This document shows, one piece after another, positions 47,740-58,549 of a stretch of 64,000 bases of DNA; position 1 is the stretch's first letter, and every line of letters begins with the position of its first letter. The notes under the pieces were generated by a model. It saw only the letters and a list, made by a program, of their open reading frames with translations. It made no database searches and was not told the DNA's origin. This DNA comes from Anagrus nilaparvatae. Taxonomy: Eukaryota > Arthropoda > Insecta > Hymenoptera > Mymaridae. The translations under genes and the position numbers were made by a program. The DNA is taken from the NCBI GenBank assembly GCA_022575985.1, contig JAKSXM010000206.1, positions 806,001 through 870,000 on the forward strand, in the 5' to 3' direction.

Positions 47740-48715
47740 CAATTCCCCCCAATATTTTTGCCATCTCCCATACTGTTTGAGGCAGACGAATTTCAATACG
47801 GTTCACTACATTATCTGAAAAATTATATTTTAAGGTATTTACAATTTCCTCTTCATTAATTCAGTGGTTGAAGTGCCTTGCATATGCTGTCCAACGCAAA
47901 ATAAGTTTCCCTAATGGACCCTGCTATTTCTCGTTGAATTAATTCTAATCAGAATTTGTCGATGAATCTTGATCGCAATTGCTGGTATGTTTCTGAATTT
48001 GTAAATTTTGCCCATTAGGCCGCTGATCCATTGGTGCTGCTTTAAAAACCTTTTTTAGAGCTTCTTTACCCACCAATTTCTTATGTGATATGTCCTTAAT
48101 GCTTTCAAAAAAAAAAATAGGATTGGTTTTCTTGATGTCACCATTGAAAGTCAGGTTTAGTACCCATTTTTGTGCTGATTTCTTAACCTTTCATTATGAA
48201 TTTCCAACTCCTTTATGTGATTTTGAAGTACTGCTACCTAATCATTAACTCTAACTGGGTGACGACGATCGATGATGGCTGCTGGTTGCCTGTCGTCGTC
48301 GTCTACTCCCAATACATCCTTGCGACCATTTTTAAGTTGGCTTAATGGCAAATTACCTCTGATCCGATGTCTCCCGTCATCACTCCTCCATTGATTTCTT
48401 CTAATTTCATTGTTGTTGTTTAGGGGCCCTAACTTGTTTTGCCATGTTTCGATCATATCTTCCAACGGTCCTTGCCCTGGGTACTGGATATCATTTACTG
48501 ACCTGTAAGATCGTGGTCTGCTATCCTGACGGTGATTATCGTTGCTCTAAATGGAATGTTCGCTGTTTTGATCATCGTTGCTACCATGCTCAATATTAAT
48601 GATACCACCCTACTTCTCCACTCTGAATGATTGGATTCCAGCGCTTGATGCCTTCCTCCAACTTCATTGCTTGCATCTTCTCCGGAAGTTTGTTAATCCG
48701 CCATGTTTTGAAAAA
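47740..48715 (-). pseudogene. Decayed LTR-retrotransposon gag-like region
   Basis: On the minus strand, short frames broken by stops and shifts run in one direction. A polar stretch comes first (48238-48465: EDMIETWQNKLGP, NGRKDVLGVDDDDRQPAAII), then KKLVGKEALKKVFKAAPMDQ (about 48000-48090), then YARHFN, a stop, and NEEEIVNTLKYNFSDNVVNR followed by LPQTVWEMAKILGGID (about 47760-47890). The last block has the shape of a gag capsid C-terminal segment (E-E-x-I ... L-x-x-x-F ... T-x-x-E-M). No protease, RT or LTR was recognised, so the assignment is tentative. Confidence 0.4.
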
Positions 48716-48719
48716 TATT

Positions 48720-50866
48720 GCTTGTAATAATAAGTTGCTTGTATAAATTTATGATACTATTAATTAATAATAATTATTTTTTATTTTGTTTTAAAATTAT
48801 ATCTGCTTGTTTCCGCCGCAAAAGGAAATGTTACCCAGATTTAATTTAATTTTTTAAATAAACTATATTAAACATTTACTATTTAACATTAACTATGTTT
48901 AATCTCACTTGGTGGAACAGAATGGCTGACCCACGACCATGGTAGCTTCTTGGATTATAATGTAAAACTTGATCCGTTCTTACCTCCAACACCACTAGAC
49001 AATTTTACTCAAATCCTAGAAAATTACATAAATAATAAGGTATTTAGGAGCTGAGCAGGAATCTCCTATCCCATAACAAATTTTTCATCATGTTTTTATA
49101 TATGAAAATTATTTCTTGATCAATATAAAAACAACTAACTTCATCGGCGCTAATAACCAAAGAATAAAAATTATTCTTTAAAATTTGGCTAACTTAAGTT
49201 TACACTGATATTAGTACAGGGAAGCAGATATCCCATTCGGGAAAGAATCTTCCCCTAAATTAATATAAAATCTTTCTTATGTTTTTGGAGCGCTGCTATC
49301 TAAAAATAAGAAAAATACCTCCAAAATATCTTCCACCGGTAAAGAAAATTGCAGTTTTTACTACTCTCATTCTATTATTTAAAAATTTGGGGAAGATTCT
49401 TTTATAAAATAAGAAATATTCCATCCTAAAAGCTTGAGAACTCTGTTGCCTTAACTGAGGGAATGATTCGTTCCCCTACTACTGTCAGTGTATAATAGAA
49501 TATTTTTATAACATAATGTTTAAATAATATTACTGTCCATTAAAATATGAAAATCTATTGGCCAAATCAAACACATTACAGAATACATTGCTTAATATAG
49601 AATTTTCAAAAAATATACAAATTTACAGTACTGGTATTATTAAGTGGAACAACCCATATAACTAACCAACACGATATTATGAAAAGTAATATATTCTTAT
49701 ATTATTAGCTATTTAGCTAGGAGGTATATATAGTTTTTAAGTAGCTTGAAAAGGCTCTTTTTACTCAGTTTCCTCTGTTCTTGAATATTATGATCTCACA
49801 TGCTAAAAAACATACATACACATACACATTGAGAGCTTAATAACCATAACAATAATAATAATAATAATAATAATAATATATAGGATAAAGTAAGCCTTGA
49901 TACAAAAGGATAAATTAACTAACTGAGAGAGGTCTAAATATATCCTATATATAAAGGCTGTGTGTACAAGTAGATAAAACCAAGTATGTTCGGACATTGT
50001 ATATATTATATCCCATGCATATATATATATATATATAATATACCAAGTTATAGAATATTTATATTGTAGCTTAGCAACAACAATCTCATAACACTCTTTT
50101 GGTCATTTTTTATATATAAAATAAATGTATATTGAAAATATATATAAAGAAACAAAAAATATATATTTTTATGTATATTAAATATTTTCAGGTTTTCTAT
50201 ATGAATATATATTAAATTTTTATATATATACATGCATAGATTGAAATGTATCTTTATTTGAAATAAGATTTATTTTAAGTTTTCGATTTTCATGTTTATT
50301 TGTTTAAATATATATCATTCTATGTCAATAATTTTGCGGTAAATATAAATTTGTGTTATCAAATTGAGATTGTATATATTTGCAATATTATTGACAAAGT
50401 GGGGTACATTAATAAATGTAAATTATTTTTATGTATTTACATTTAGATATTGCATGTCTTTATTAGTTTGTTATTTAAAAAGTATTTTAATTCTAAAAAG
50501 TTAATAAACTATATGGATTTTATGGGAATAAAAAATGACTCTTTGAGAAATCGTGTATTTTATGCTTACAAATAAAAATTGAATTTTACTATTATATTTT
50601 AGAAATATTATTTTTGGACATTATAATAATTTGACCGTTGACAAGAAAACTTTTTTCATCCAGAGCTTTAAAAAATAAAAGAAAATTTTTTTTGTTTTTG
50701 GTAACAACCTAATTTTTACACATTTTTAGTATTACATTATTATGTATAAAGAAATAATCAATTAATGTTTATTTATAGATAATCAACTACAGTTGTTTCT
50801 AAGTACATTGTTTGGATTGTTATAACAAAAAAGACACGGTTTGATTTGGTACTAATACGAAGACTA
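48720..50866. other. AT-rich sequence without a supported gene
   Basis: Contains an (AAT)n run at 49850-49878, an (AT)n run at 50018-50037 and many short AT repeats. The open frames 49803-49997 and 50048-50233 are simple-repeat translations. Confidence 0.55.
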
Positions 50867-51268
50867 CACTGTAAAAAGTAACTTTCTTATATTAACAAAA
50901 AAATTAGAACATTTTCGAAAAATTAGTAAATTTTTGAAAAAATTTGTAAATATTCGAAAAAAATCGTAAATTTACTAAATTTAGTATATTAACAAAAAAT
51001 TTGAGTATTCTCGATTTTTTTTTGTGAATTCGCAAGAAAAATTGATAATTTACAATTTTTTTCTCGAAAATTTTCAATATGTTGTGAATTTACAACTTTT
51101 TTCGTAAAATCACAAAAAATATCGAGAATTCTCGAATTTTTCGATAATATACTGAATTTAGTAAACTTACGATTTTTATCGAATATTTACAAAATTTTTT
51201 TGAATTCACTAATTTTTCGAAAAAATTCTATTTTTTTTGTAAATCTAAGAAAGTTACTTTTTACAGTG
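50867..51268. mobile_element. TA-flanked palindromic MITE (copy 2, intact, 402 bp)
   Basis: Same termini as the element at 1848-5637 (CACTGTAAAAAGTAACTTTC and its inverse), flanked by TA (50865-50866, 51269-51270). The full length folds back on itself. Because it is uninterrupted, it defines the empty site of the nested insertion in copy 1. Non-coding. Confidence 0.9.
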
Positions 51269-51270
51269 TA

Positions 51271-51871
51271 GTAATAGTAATTGTTTTTTATTGATCATGT
51301 GACTTGTTTTTAAAAATATTAGTGATGTTAGTAATGTTTATAAAATTTGACGTTTTCAAACTTTAAAATTAAATTTTTATGTTTTACTTTTTAAATAATA
51401 ATTATTTTAGCTTAAACGAACAAATAGTTATTTTAAATATAGTTGCTTACAACAAATATTTATATTAAATTTTTAATAATAAATTTTGTGAAATTACAAC
51501 CTGTATATAAATTATTCATTTAAATAAGTATTTTATTTTAAGCATCCCGTTGAATAAATTACTAAAATATATATATAGGTTACTAATACCTAAAATGATG
51601 ATAAAATTAAAAGATATATATATATATATAAATATATACATGAAATTAAATTTAATTAAAGTATATGTAATTAAAAAGCAATACAGTCGTTTGATAAGTT
51701 CTAAATTCCTCAAAGATATCTTTTACATGTTAGTATAAATATAGCACAATTAACGATCAATAAAATTTATAAAAATATTTCAATTTAAAAATAAAAATAA
51801 TTATCTTCGATAAATAAGTCAAGATAAAGTAAATTCTTAATTAAAATCTTTAAAAATAAATTTTTAAAATG
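51271..51871. other. AT-rich sequence without a supported gene
   Basis: Overlapping small open frames on both strands near 51516-51738 are AT-repeat artefacts. Confidence 0.55.
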
Positions 51872-51873
51872 TA

Positions 51874-52267
51874 CACACCAAACGTAAAAGAATTTTTTGT
51901 TACCTAGAGAAGAATGATTGTTTATTTAATTCTTTAGAGCGGAATTATTTTGAGGTTAATATTTTTAAAAACAATTATTTTTGTTAACATGTGGAAAAAC
52001 ATGTCGAAACGTCGTTAAAAATAAAAAATTTTTAAACATCTTTCACTCGTAAAAATCATTTTACCAACTTTCACATGTTATCAATACTTTACGACGAATA
52101 ATAACTTCTTAATAACTTAATTATTTTTGTTTTTATTCTGTTCAAAAAGAATTAAATTGAAAATAATTGTTTTTAAAAATATTAACTTCAAAATAATTCC
52201 GCTCTAAAGAATTAAATAAACATTCATTCTTCTCTGGGTAACAAAAAATTCTTTTAGGTTTGGTGTG
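51874..52267. mobile_element. 394-bp TA-flanked foldback MITE
   Basis: Ends are CACACCAAACGTAAAAGAAT and ATTCTTTTAGGTTTGGTGTG, flanked by TA (51872-51873, 52268-52269). Arms 51874-51985 and 52155-52267 are near-perfect inverse copies ('ctttagagcggaattattttga'). The loop includes 'aacatgtcgaaacgtcg', a phrase like the hammerhead/Penelope-associated 'cgaaacgt' motif near 19760. Confidence 0.8.
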
Positions 52268-52509
52268 TATAAAATTTTATTTAAAATAAAGTAATAAAAT
52301 ATTAATTTGACAAAAATAATTATAATATATCAAATTTAATTAAGCTAATTATAGTTTTTAAAAATTTTAATTTTTGAAAATTAAGTATTCGATTTTCTAT
52401 ATCCATTACATAGATAATTTAAAAAATTTATTTTTAAACTTTTTATAAATTAACCCTTAATTATAATTGCATATTTTTACTATTAAGATAATCAGACAAA
52501 ATGATGGTC

Positions 52510-52705
52510 CATCCAAGCATTAAAATAGACATTATTATTTAGTAATGTAAGGTAAGTATGCCGGTAAATGACCAGCTTCTAACATATAGCAAAAATATTC
52601 TTGTTCATAGGAAAGAAAATATTTTACTAAAAGTTAACTGGTCAGTTACTGGGTAAGCTACCCTACATTGTTTATAAATAATGCTATTTAGGCTTTAATC
52701 TGTTA
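52510..52705. repeat. Small imperfect inverted repeat
   Basis: About 52515-52573 (gcattaaaatagacattatt ... ggtaaatgaccag) pairs with about 52636-52702 (ctggtcagttactgggtaag ... aatgctatttaggcttt). It is probably another decayed foldback. Confidence 0.6.
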
Positions 52706-55700
52706 TCAGTCGCCTTCAAACGCCGTAAATATGATAATGGCAGTTATTCTAGAAATAGTAAATATATACACAAAGCTTCGGTTTTCGACGAAGCATTATA
52801 GAAAGTATAGATTGCAATTATCAGTTAATTGCATCAAATTGATCACTTTTAAACAACTACCGATTATTGGAATGAAACTGCAGTGGCTCGTTTAGTTTGC
52901 ATATCACTTCATGCAAATATAAATTTTGCAAAATATAAGCCTTGCTGTTCTGTAAAGGTCAATTCTGCTCGTAATTGTGGACATCGTTACATTTATATGA
53001 CGTTTTAAAGCTAATAACTTTTGGATATAACAAATATTATGTAGCTTGGAAGCTACTTTAAAAATTTATTTTGATTTTCGATTAATAACAATTTTTTTAA
53101 AATTAAGATTTTCAAAAATATCCAAAAATTTGGTTATAAAAAATCAAAAAACATTAAGGTACTTAAATGAGCTGGAAAATTAAATATCTTAATTTTTTTG
53201 ATAAATAGCAGCCAATTTTACCCTATAATCAAGAATCCAAACCACTTTTTGAAATAACGACCTGGCTAAGATACAAATTATACCAAAGCACAAAAGTCAT
53301 TATTCAAAGATATTACGGTTCTCATGATTTGCAACTCTGTCTAATGCTTGAACAGTACACTTGAATAATATTTCTTGTTCAGTTATATATACTATTTCAT
53401 CTAAATGTTCATTAGACCTCGCAATTTCAATCTGAACTAAAAGTTTCATCGAATTAAAAAAAAAGGTGAAAATAAATTTTTTGAAATTCTAAAAAAGTCC
53501 AATTTACCTTAAACTCAGAAAACTAATTTTGACATAAAAAAATTTTAACGCTTTTATTTTTGTTTTACTTTATTTTGAATCAGAAATAATATAATACACG
53601 AATTGTATTTCAAGTCTAGGTTTTCACATATTGTATTTCTCTCTCGGTATAAAATATATAAATTTGTTCGTGATAAATGACACATAAAAGCTTAACTTTT
53701 CAAAAATTTTACTATTATATATGTATATAATGCTATTCTCTTGTACTATTTTGACAGAATGTATAACCTCCGGGCTTTATATAATCTCATATTTTCTATA
53801 GTTTTTACATAAAACATTCAAACTAAATTATAACTACGATAATTTACAATTCTTCTTGTGCCTTATTTTTTTTTTGCGCCTAAAAATATTTGTCAAAGAT
53901 CATATAATTTTAAAACAATGAAACAAATATTTTATACTTGTTTTAAAGTAATATTTATCGAAACATTCAAAATTTAATAAAAAATTATAGTACAGGTTTA
54001 AAAAATAAAGGAAAACACCTAAATCAGTTAAGACAGACTAAAAAGTTATAAGACACTAATGTGCCAGGTCGCAAATTGAAGTTTACATTTTTTAAGCCCA
54101 AGAAGTTTTACCAAAAAATCCCATGCACAAAATTTTTTGTTATTTACATTTTTCCATAAAAAATCACTTTTTCCCCTTATAATCTCCCAAACCCTCCCAA
54201 AACCCCCCTTCAGATTGGCCAAAAGTTATGAAATTTTATAGAGGTTATTTTGTAGCTAAAAAGAGCCTCTGTACCAAATTTCATGTCTCTAGCTCAATTT
54301 TCAATTTTTTGCGTTTTTTTTTTCGGATTTTGGTTATAACAGGAAATCCAGGGCAGTCATAAGGTCCCACGGGGCCTTAAAAAATGCGTATGTCCCTGGC
54401 CTAAAATTTTCCCATGAGAAGTATACTAAAAAAATGAACCATTTTGTGGCTATATCTAAAAAACCGTTTTTCGGTATTTTCAACCCTCCGAAAATACCAA
54501 AAGCTTGCCTCGTTATTCGGTAAACTTTTTTTTCTGGAGTGGTCCAAATAAACTTTTGGCAAAAGACGAGCCTTGATTTAATTTTTTCTTACAATTGCCC
54601 TATTTTTATTTATCTTATTACCTGTATAGTACTTGAGAATCTTATTTTTTTGGTAAATGGCTTTTAATTTCTGGAAATCAAAAATCCTAGCAACCTTTTT
54701 CAAATTGCTTTGCTAAATTTCATATTAAAGAATTCTATAACTTACTTTTTAATAAAAAAAATAGGAAATCCTAAAAATATCTACCATTCTACCTTATTTT
54801 CTCTTGCTAAATTTAAAACAAAATACTTTATATTACAAATTAAATACAAAATGAAACAAAAACATTGATGAAAAAAAAAATATAAAAGAAAAACATTAAT
54901 TTTCTATTTAAAAGAAAAACAATATTTTTTATTTTTTTTTGTATTATAAAAAAAAGCACTCATATTACACACATTTTTATGTCTATTTAATTCTCTAACG
55001 TCTCTTTAAATAAATAATACATTGAGTGAAAAAAAAACTAATAGTGAAAAAAAGTTAAAATATATAAGAAGAATGGCGTGTTAAAAGTAAAGAGAGAATA
55101 AATAAACAGGAGAAAAAAAACTTTTTTTCTAACAAAAAATATGTTGTGTTGTTAAATTTATATAAGTTTTAAAAAAAATAAATTAGAAAAAAAAAAAATT
55201 TAGCTTGACTTTAAATTTTTAAATTTTTTAAAACTTGTATAAATTTAACAAAACAGCATATTTTTTTAGAAAAAAGTTTTTTTTTAATTTATTTTTTATT
55301 GAACTTGTTAGAAGTATAAAACTAGTAAATAACTGCAGTTACTCTGGTTTTTTAAAGTTCATCCATACATAAAATGAAAACAGTTGGAGGTCAATTTTTC
55401 ATCTAAATTTAGGTACTATTTTTTGGTATCAATAGCAGAATTAGTAAAATAACGCAAACAGAATTTAGACCTCTCAGGCATATTTCTTAAGCTATGGTAA
55501 ACCATAGTACAAAATGTTGAAAAGATTAATAAATAACACACACACAAACTAAGATTTTGGCTAAGACTAAGAGATTATGTGTTTACTCGAGGGATGTTTG
55601 GAATTTAAGTCCAAGATAAATGCAATGAAAAAAATTTTAAAATAAGGTAAAAATAGGAGTTCTTGGACATTTTTTCATGATAAAATTTTAAATTGGTTAA

Positions 55701-56476
55701 TAAATTAACAATTTTGGTCATTGGCTATGATGCTCAAAAAATCATTAATTACTTTAATTTTGCATTACGATAAAATAATTTCTGTTAGATATACGTCAAT
55801 TTTACTTACGTATTAGATTTCTAAATATAATTTAAATTACTTTTCCTCAGGCAAAAAATAATTTATTTTTACAAATTGGTCTAAAAACTAGTATGACGTA
55901 AATCATGTAATTTCATTTTAGAACAATAAAGAAAATTACTTGTATTTATATTTTAAATCCCAAAAATATAAAACATACAATACAAAATCCATGGAAAATA
56001 TTTAAAACATAACCTATAAATATTTAAAAAAAAAATTATAAATATTTATAAATTTAAAAATCAATAGGCTAAAAAGAAATTTTAATAAATGCAAAAATAA
56101 AAAGTACTTTTAAATTATTCGATATAATTTATTTCTCAAAGGTATAAAAAATTGTTTGATCATGAATATAATTTTTATTTCTTTAGAAAAATTTTATTTT
56201 TTCATAATAATTTCTTGGGGTTTAAAATATGCAGAAAAATAAAATACAAATTTAAAAAAAAAAAAATAATATTTATCTTTTTTTTTGAGTACGTCAGACA
56301 CAGTGTAATTAACTTTAATGAACTGTGAATCGCTATTTATGTAACGTAGAAACTTTATTAAGCATAATAATTGTATGGAAAGTTATTTAATTTTATTTCA
56401 TCGCGTTTTTATTATTTTGACGGAGTATGGAAAAAACCTTGTTTTTTTTAGTTCTATCTTTTAAACATTATTTTTT
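52706..56476. other. Long stretch without a supported gene
   Basis: A short plus-strand frame at 52889-53008 ends CGHRYIYMTF-stop and contains KYKPCCSVKVNSARNC; the words 'cttcatg' and 'atataaatt' echo the 40.8-kb Cys-peptide pseudo-exon, but weakly. At 54050-54600 lies repeat-like sequence ('gtaccaaatttcatgtctctagc') partly resembling 60380-60560 in inverted orientation. A small inverted repeat pairs 55113-55182 with 55228-55290. Otherwise AT-rich. Confidence 0.4.
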
Positions 56477-56566
56477 TTAAATTTTACTGTTACCATCTAA
56501 GTAGACGAATAATTTTACAGAGCTTGCAATTTTTAGAGCATTGTCTGCGCCTACTTGTACTTCCAG
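56477..56566 (-). CDS. Candidate terminal exon, unknown protein
   Basis: After a good acceptor on the minus strand ('ctttttctatag'), 29 codons read LEVQVGADNALKIASS followed by VKLFVYLDGNSKI and a stop. Composition and acceptor are more gene-like than the surroundings. A further piece upstream on that strand (56645-56700, containing SKDAMQFLALDNASQ) could be an earlier exon, but its splice sites are poor. I do not recognise the protein. Chance is the main alternative. Confidence 0.25.
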   Translation of the reverse strand: MEVQVGADNALKIASSVKLFVYLDGNSKI

Positions 56567-57392
56567 CTATAGAAAAAGAAATGTGAATTTTGAGAGCCAC
56601 TTTTGTTACGATGAAATACATTGTTTACAAAAAAAAAAAGGTTGACTTGCATTATCAAGTGCCAAAAATTGCATGGCATCTTTTGATAATGCTTTAGATT
56701 ATAATTTGGCAGAGATTCCTTAGCATGTTTATTTCAAGTTTTGTTTTTGACCTCTCAAGTGATTTTTCGAACTTTGGTTACTAAAGCTCGAAGAAATAGT
56801 TTATGTTTATTTTATCAAATATTTTCTTGTATTTACTGGATTCGAACTAGATTTAAGTTTATGTTTTTACTTTTTTATAAATTTTTTTATATTATGAAAT
56901 TCAGGACTGAGTTACTAGATTAAGTCATTAACGTCGACATGAATACTTTTAGAAGTGGTAAAAATAATAATTTTACAATTCGATCAGCCAGGCTCTCATT
57001 TTTTGATTTACAATAAAATTTTTGCTACAAATTGGGATAAGTGAGGCGAAGAGTAAAGATTGGGAAGAGTAAAGGCGAATTATTTATTAAAAAAACTCTA
57101 TATAATTGTAGCCTAACTTAAACCACGAAAAAACTTACCTAATAGATAATAGAATCATCAGATTTTTTACTAGTACACTTTGAAACTTAAAACCAATCAC
57201 CAAAGATTCTGTTATTTTTTTTCCTGAAAATTTATGTCATAACTCTACAATATTAATATATTAAAAATATCCTGAATTCAAGAATTTTTAGGGACTATAT
57301 ATCAACAATCCGGGTTTTGAGACTTGATTTTACAAGGTACTTTAGGAAGCTAAAATGTTTGTAATAGATGAGTAGTCAATTAACATAAACAT
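56567..57392. other. Sequence without a supported gene
   Basis: An open frame at 56741-56923 has no family similarity. No element ends seen. Confidence 0.45.
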
Positions 57393-57394
57393 TA

Positions 57395-58436
57395 GAGTGG
57401 ACCTATTTTTTGGACTTTGTGGAAAAACTTTGCTCCCCGGGTTTTTTTGTGAAGTTTTGGTCATAAAAAGTTCCCAGTTCCAAGGATTTTGCTTTAGCCT
57501 TACAAAAACACGTGCCTGTAACCACATCAATTTTCCCATTTAAATAACATGGGAATTTTGAGTTTTTAACAATACAAATTTTCACAAAAGCCAAAAAGCG
57601 TTTTAAAATGCTAATTTTTACTGGAAAACATACTTTTATATGTTGTAAAGACATACAAACCGCCCTGCATTCATTCCAAAGGGAATTTTGAGGCTAGAAC
57701 GCAAATTTACCGAGTCCCAATTTCAGGGTTTTCAAAAAAAGTCAATTTTTATCATTATCTTTGAAAAGTAATATCTTAAAAACTAATTAAAGTAAAGAGA
57801 CGAGTAAAAAATTTTTGGAAATTTGAAGCTTGTAAAAAATTATTAAGGCCTTTAAAACTCAATTTCGTCAAAATTTACAATTTTGGCAGCAATTTAAATA
57901 AATTTAAAAATTGGTCATTTCGGGTCAAAAATTACCAGTAGGTTAATTGACTATAGCGCTAAGAGAAACAGTGATTAAAATATACGGCTTACGTCGTTTG
58001 AAAGGTGGCACTTATACCAAAAAAAGTGAACCAACCAGAAGTGTTTTGGTTAATTTTTGAGGTTGTAGCTTTTTATCGAAAATTACCGAAAAACCCTGTT
58101 TTATAAGATTGAGCTAACATGTACATTTGCGTTTCTAGCCCCAAAATTTCCCTTGGAATCAATGCAGGGCGGTTTTTATGTCTTTACAACATATAAAAGT
58201 ATGTTTTCCAGTAAAAATCAGCATTTTAAAACGCTTTTTAGCTTTTGTGAAAATTTGTATAGCTAAAAAGTCAAAATTCCCATGTTATTTAAATGGGAAA
58301 ATTGATGTAGTTACAGGCACGTGTTTTTGTAAGGCTAAAGCAAAATCCTTGGAACTGGGACATTTTTATGTCCAAAACTTCACAAAAAAACCCGGGGAGC
58401 AAAGTTTTTCCACAAAGTACAAAAATAGGTCCACTC
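57395..58436. mobile_element. 1.04-kb TA-flanked foldback element
   Basis: Ends are GAGTGGACCTATTTTTTGGA and the inverse ending GGTCCACTC, flanked by TA (57393-57394, 58437-58438). Arms 57395-57715 and about 58115-58436 match with few changes; both hold 'gccctgcattcattccaaaggg' or its inverse. The spacer 57720-58100 is a diverged copy of the foldback arm at the window start. Open frames 57342-57654 (minus) and 58178-58549 (plus) are the same arm read from both sides and share MSLQHIKVCFPVKISILKRF, so they are not two genes. Whether that conserved frame was ever translated is unclear. Confidence 0.85.
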
Positions 58437-58549
58437 TAATAAACATGTTCCATGCAATTTATTTAAAAATCTGTAATAAGTATTTTTATTTTTTTTTTAA
58501 ATTTTTTAAAAGTAATCAAAAAAAATATAGATTCAATAATAATTTTTAA

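Noticed and set aside
49803..51738. Small hydrophobic frames rich in I, Y and K
   Set aside because: They come from AT and AAT simple repeats.
57342..58549. Two related small proteins on opposite strands (shared MSLQHIKVCFPVKISILKRF)
   Set aside because: They are the two inverted arms of one foldback element, so the similarity is structural rather than gene duplication.
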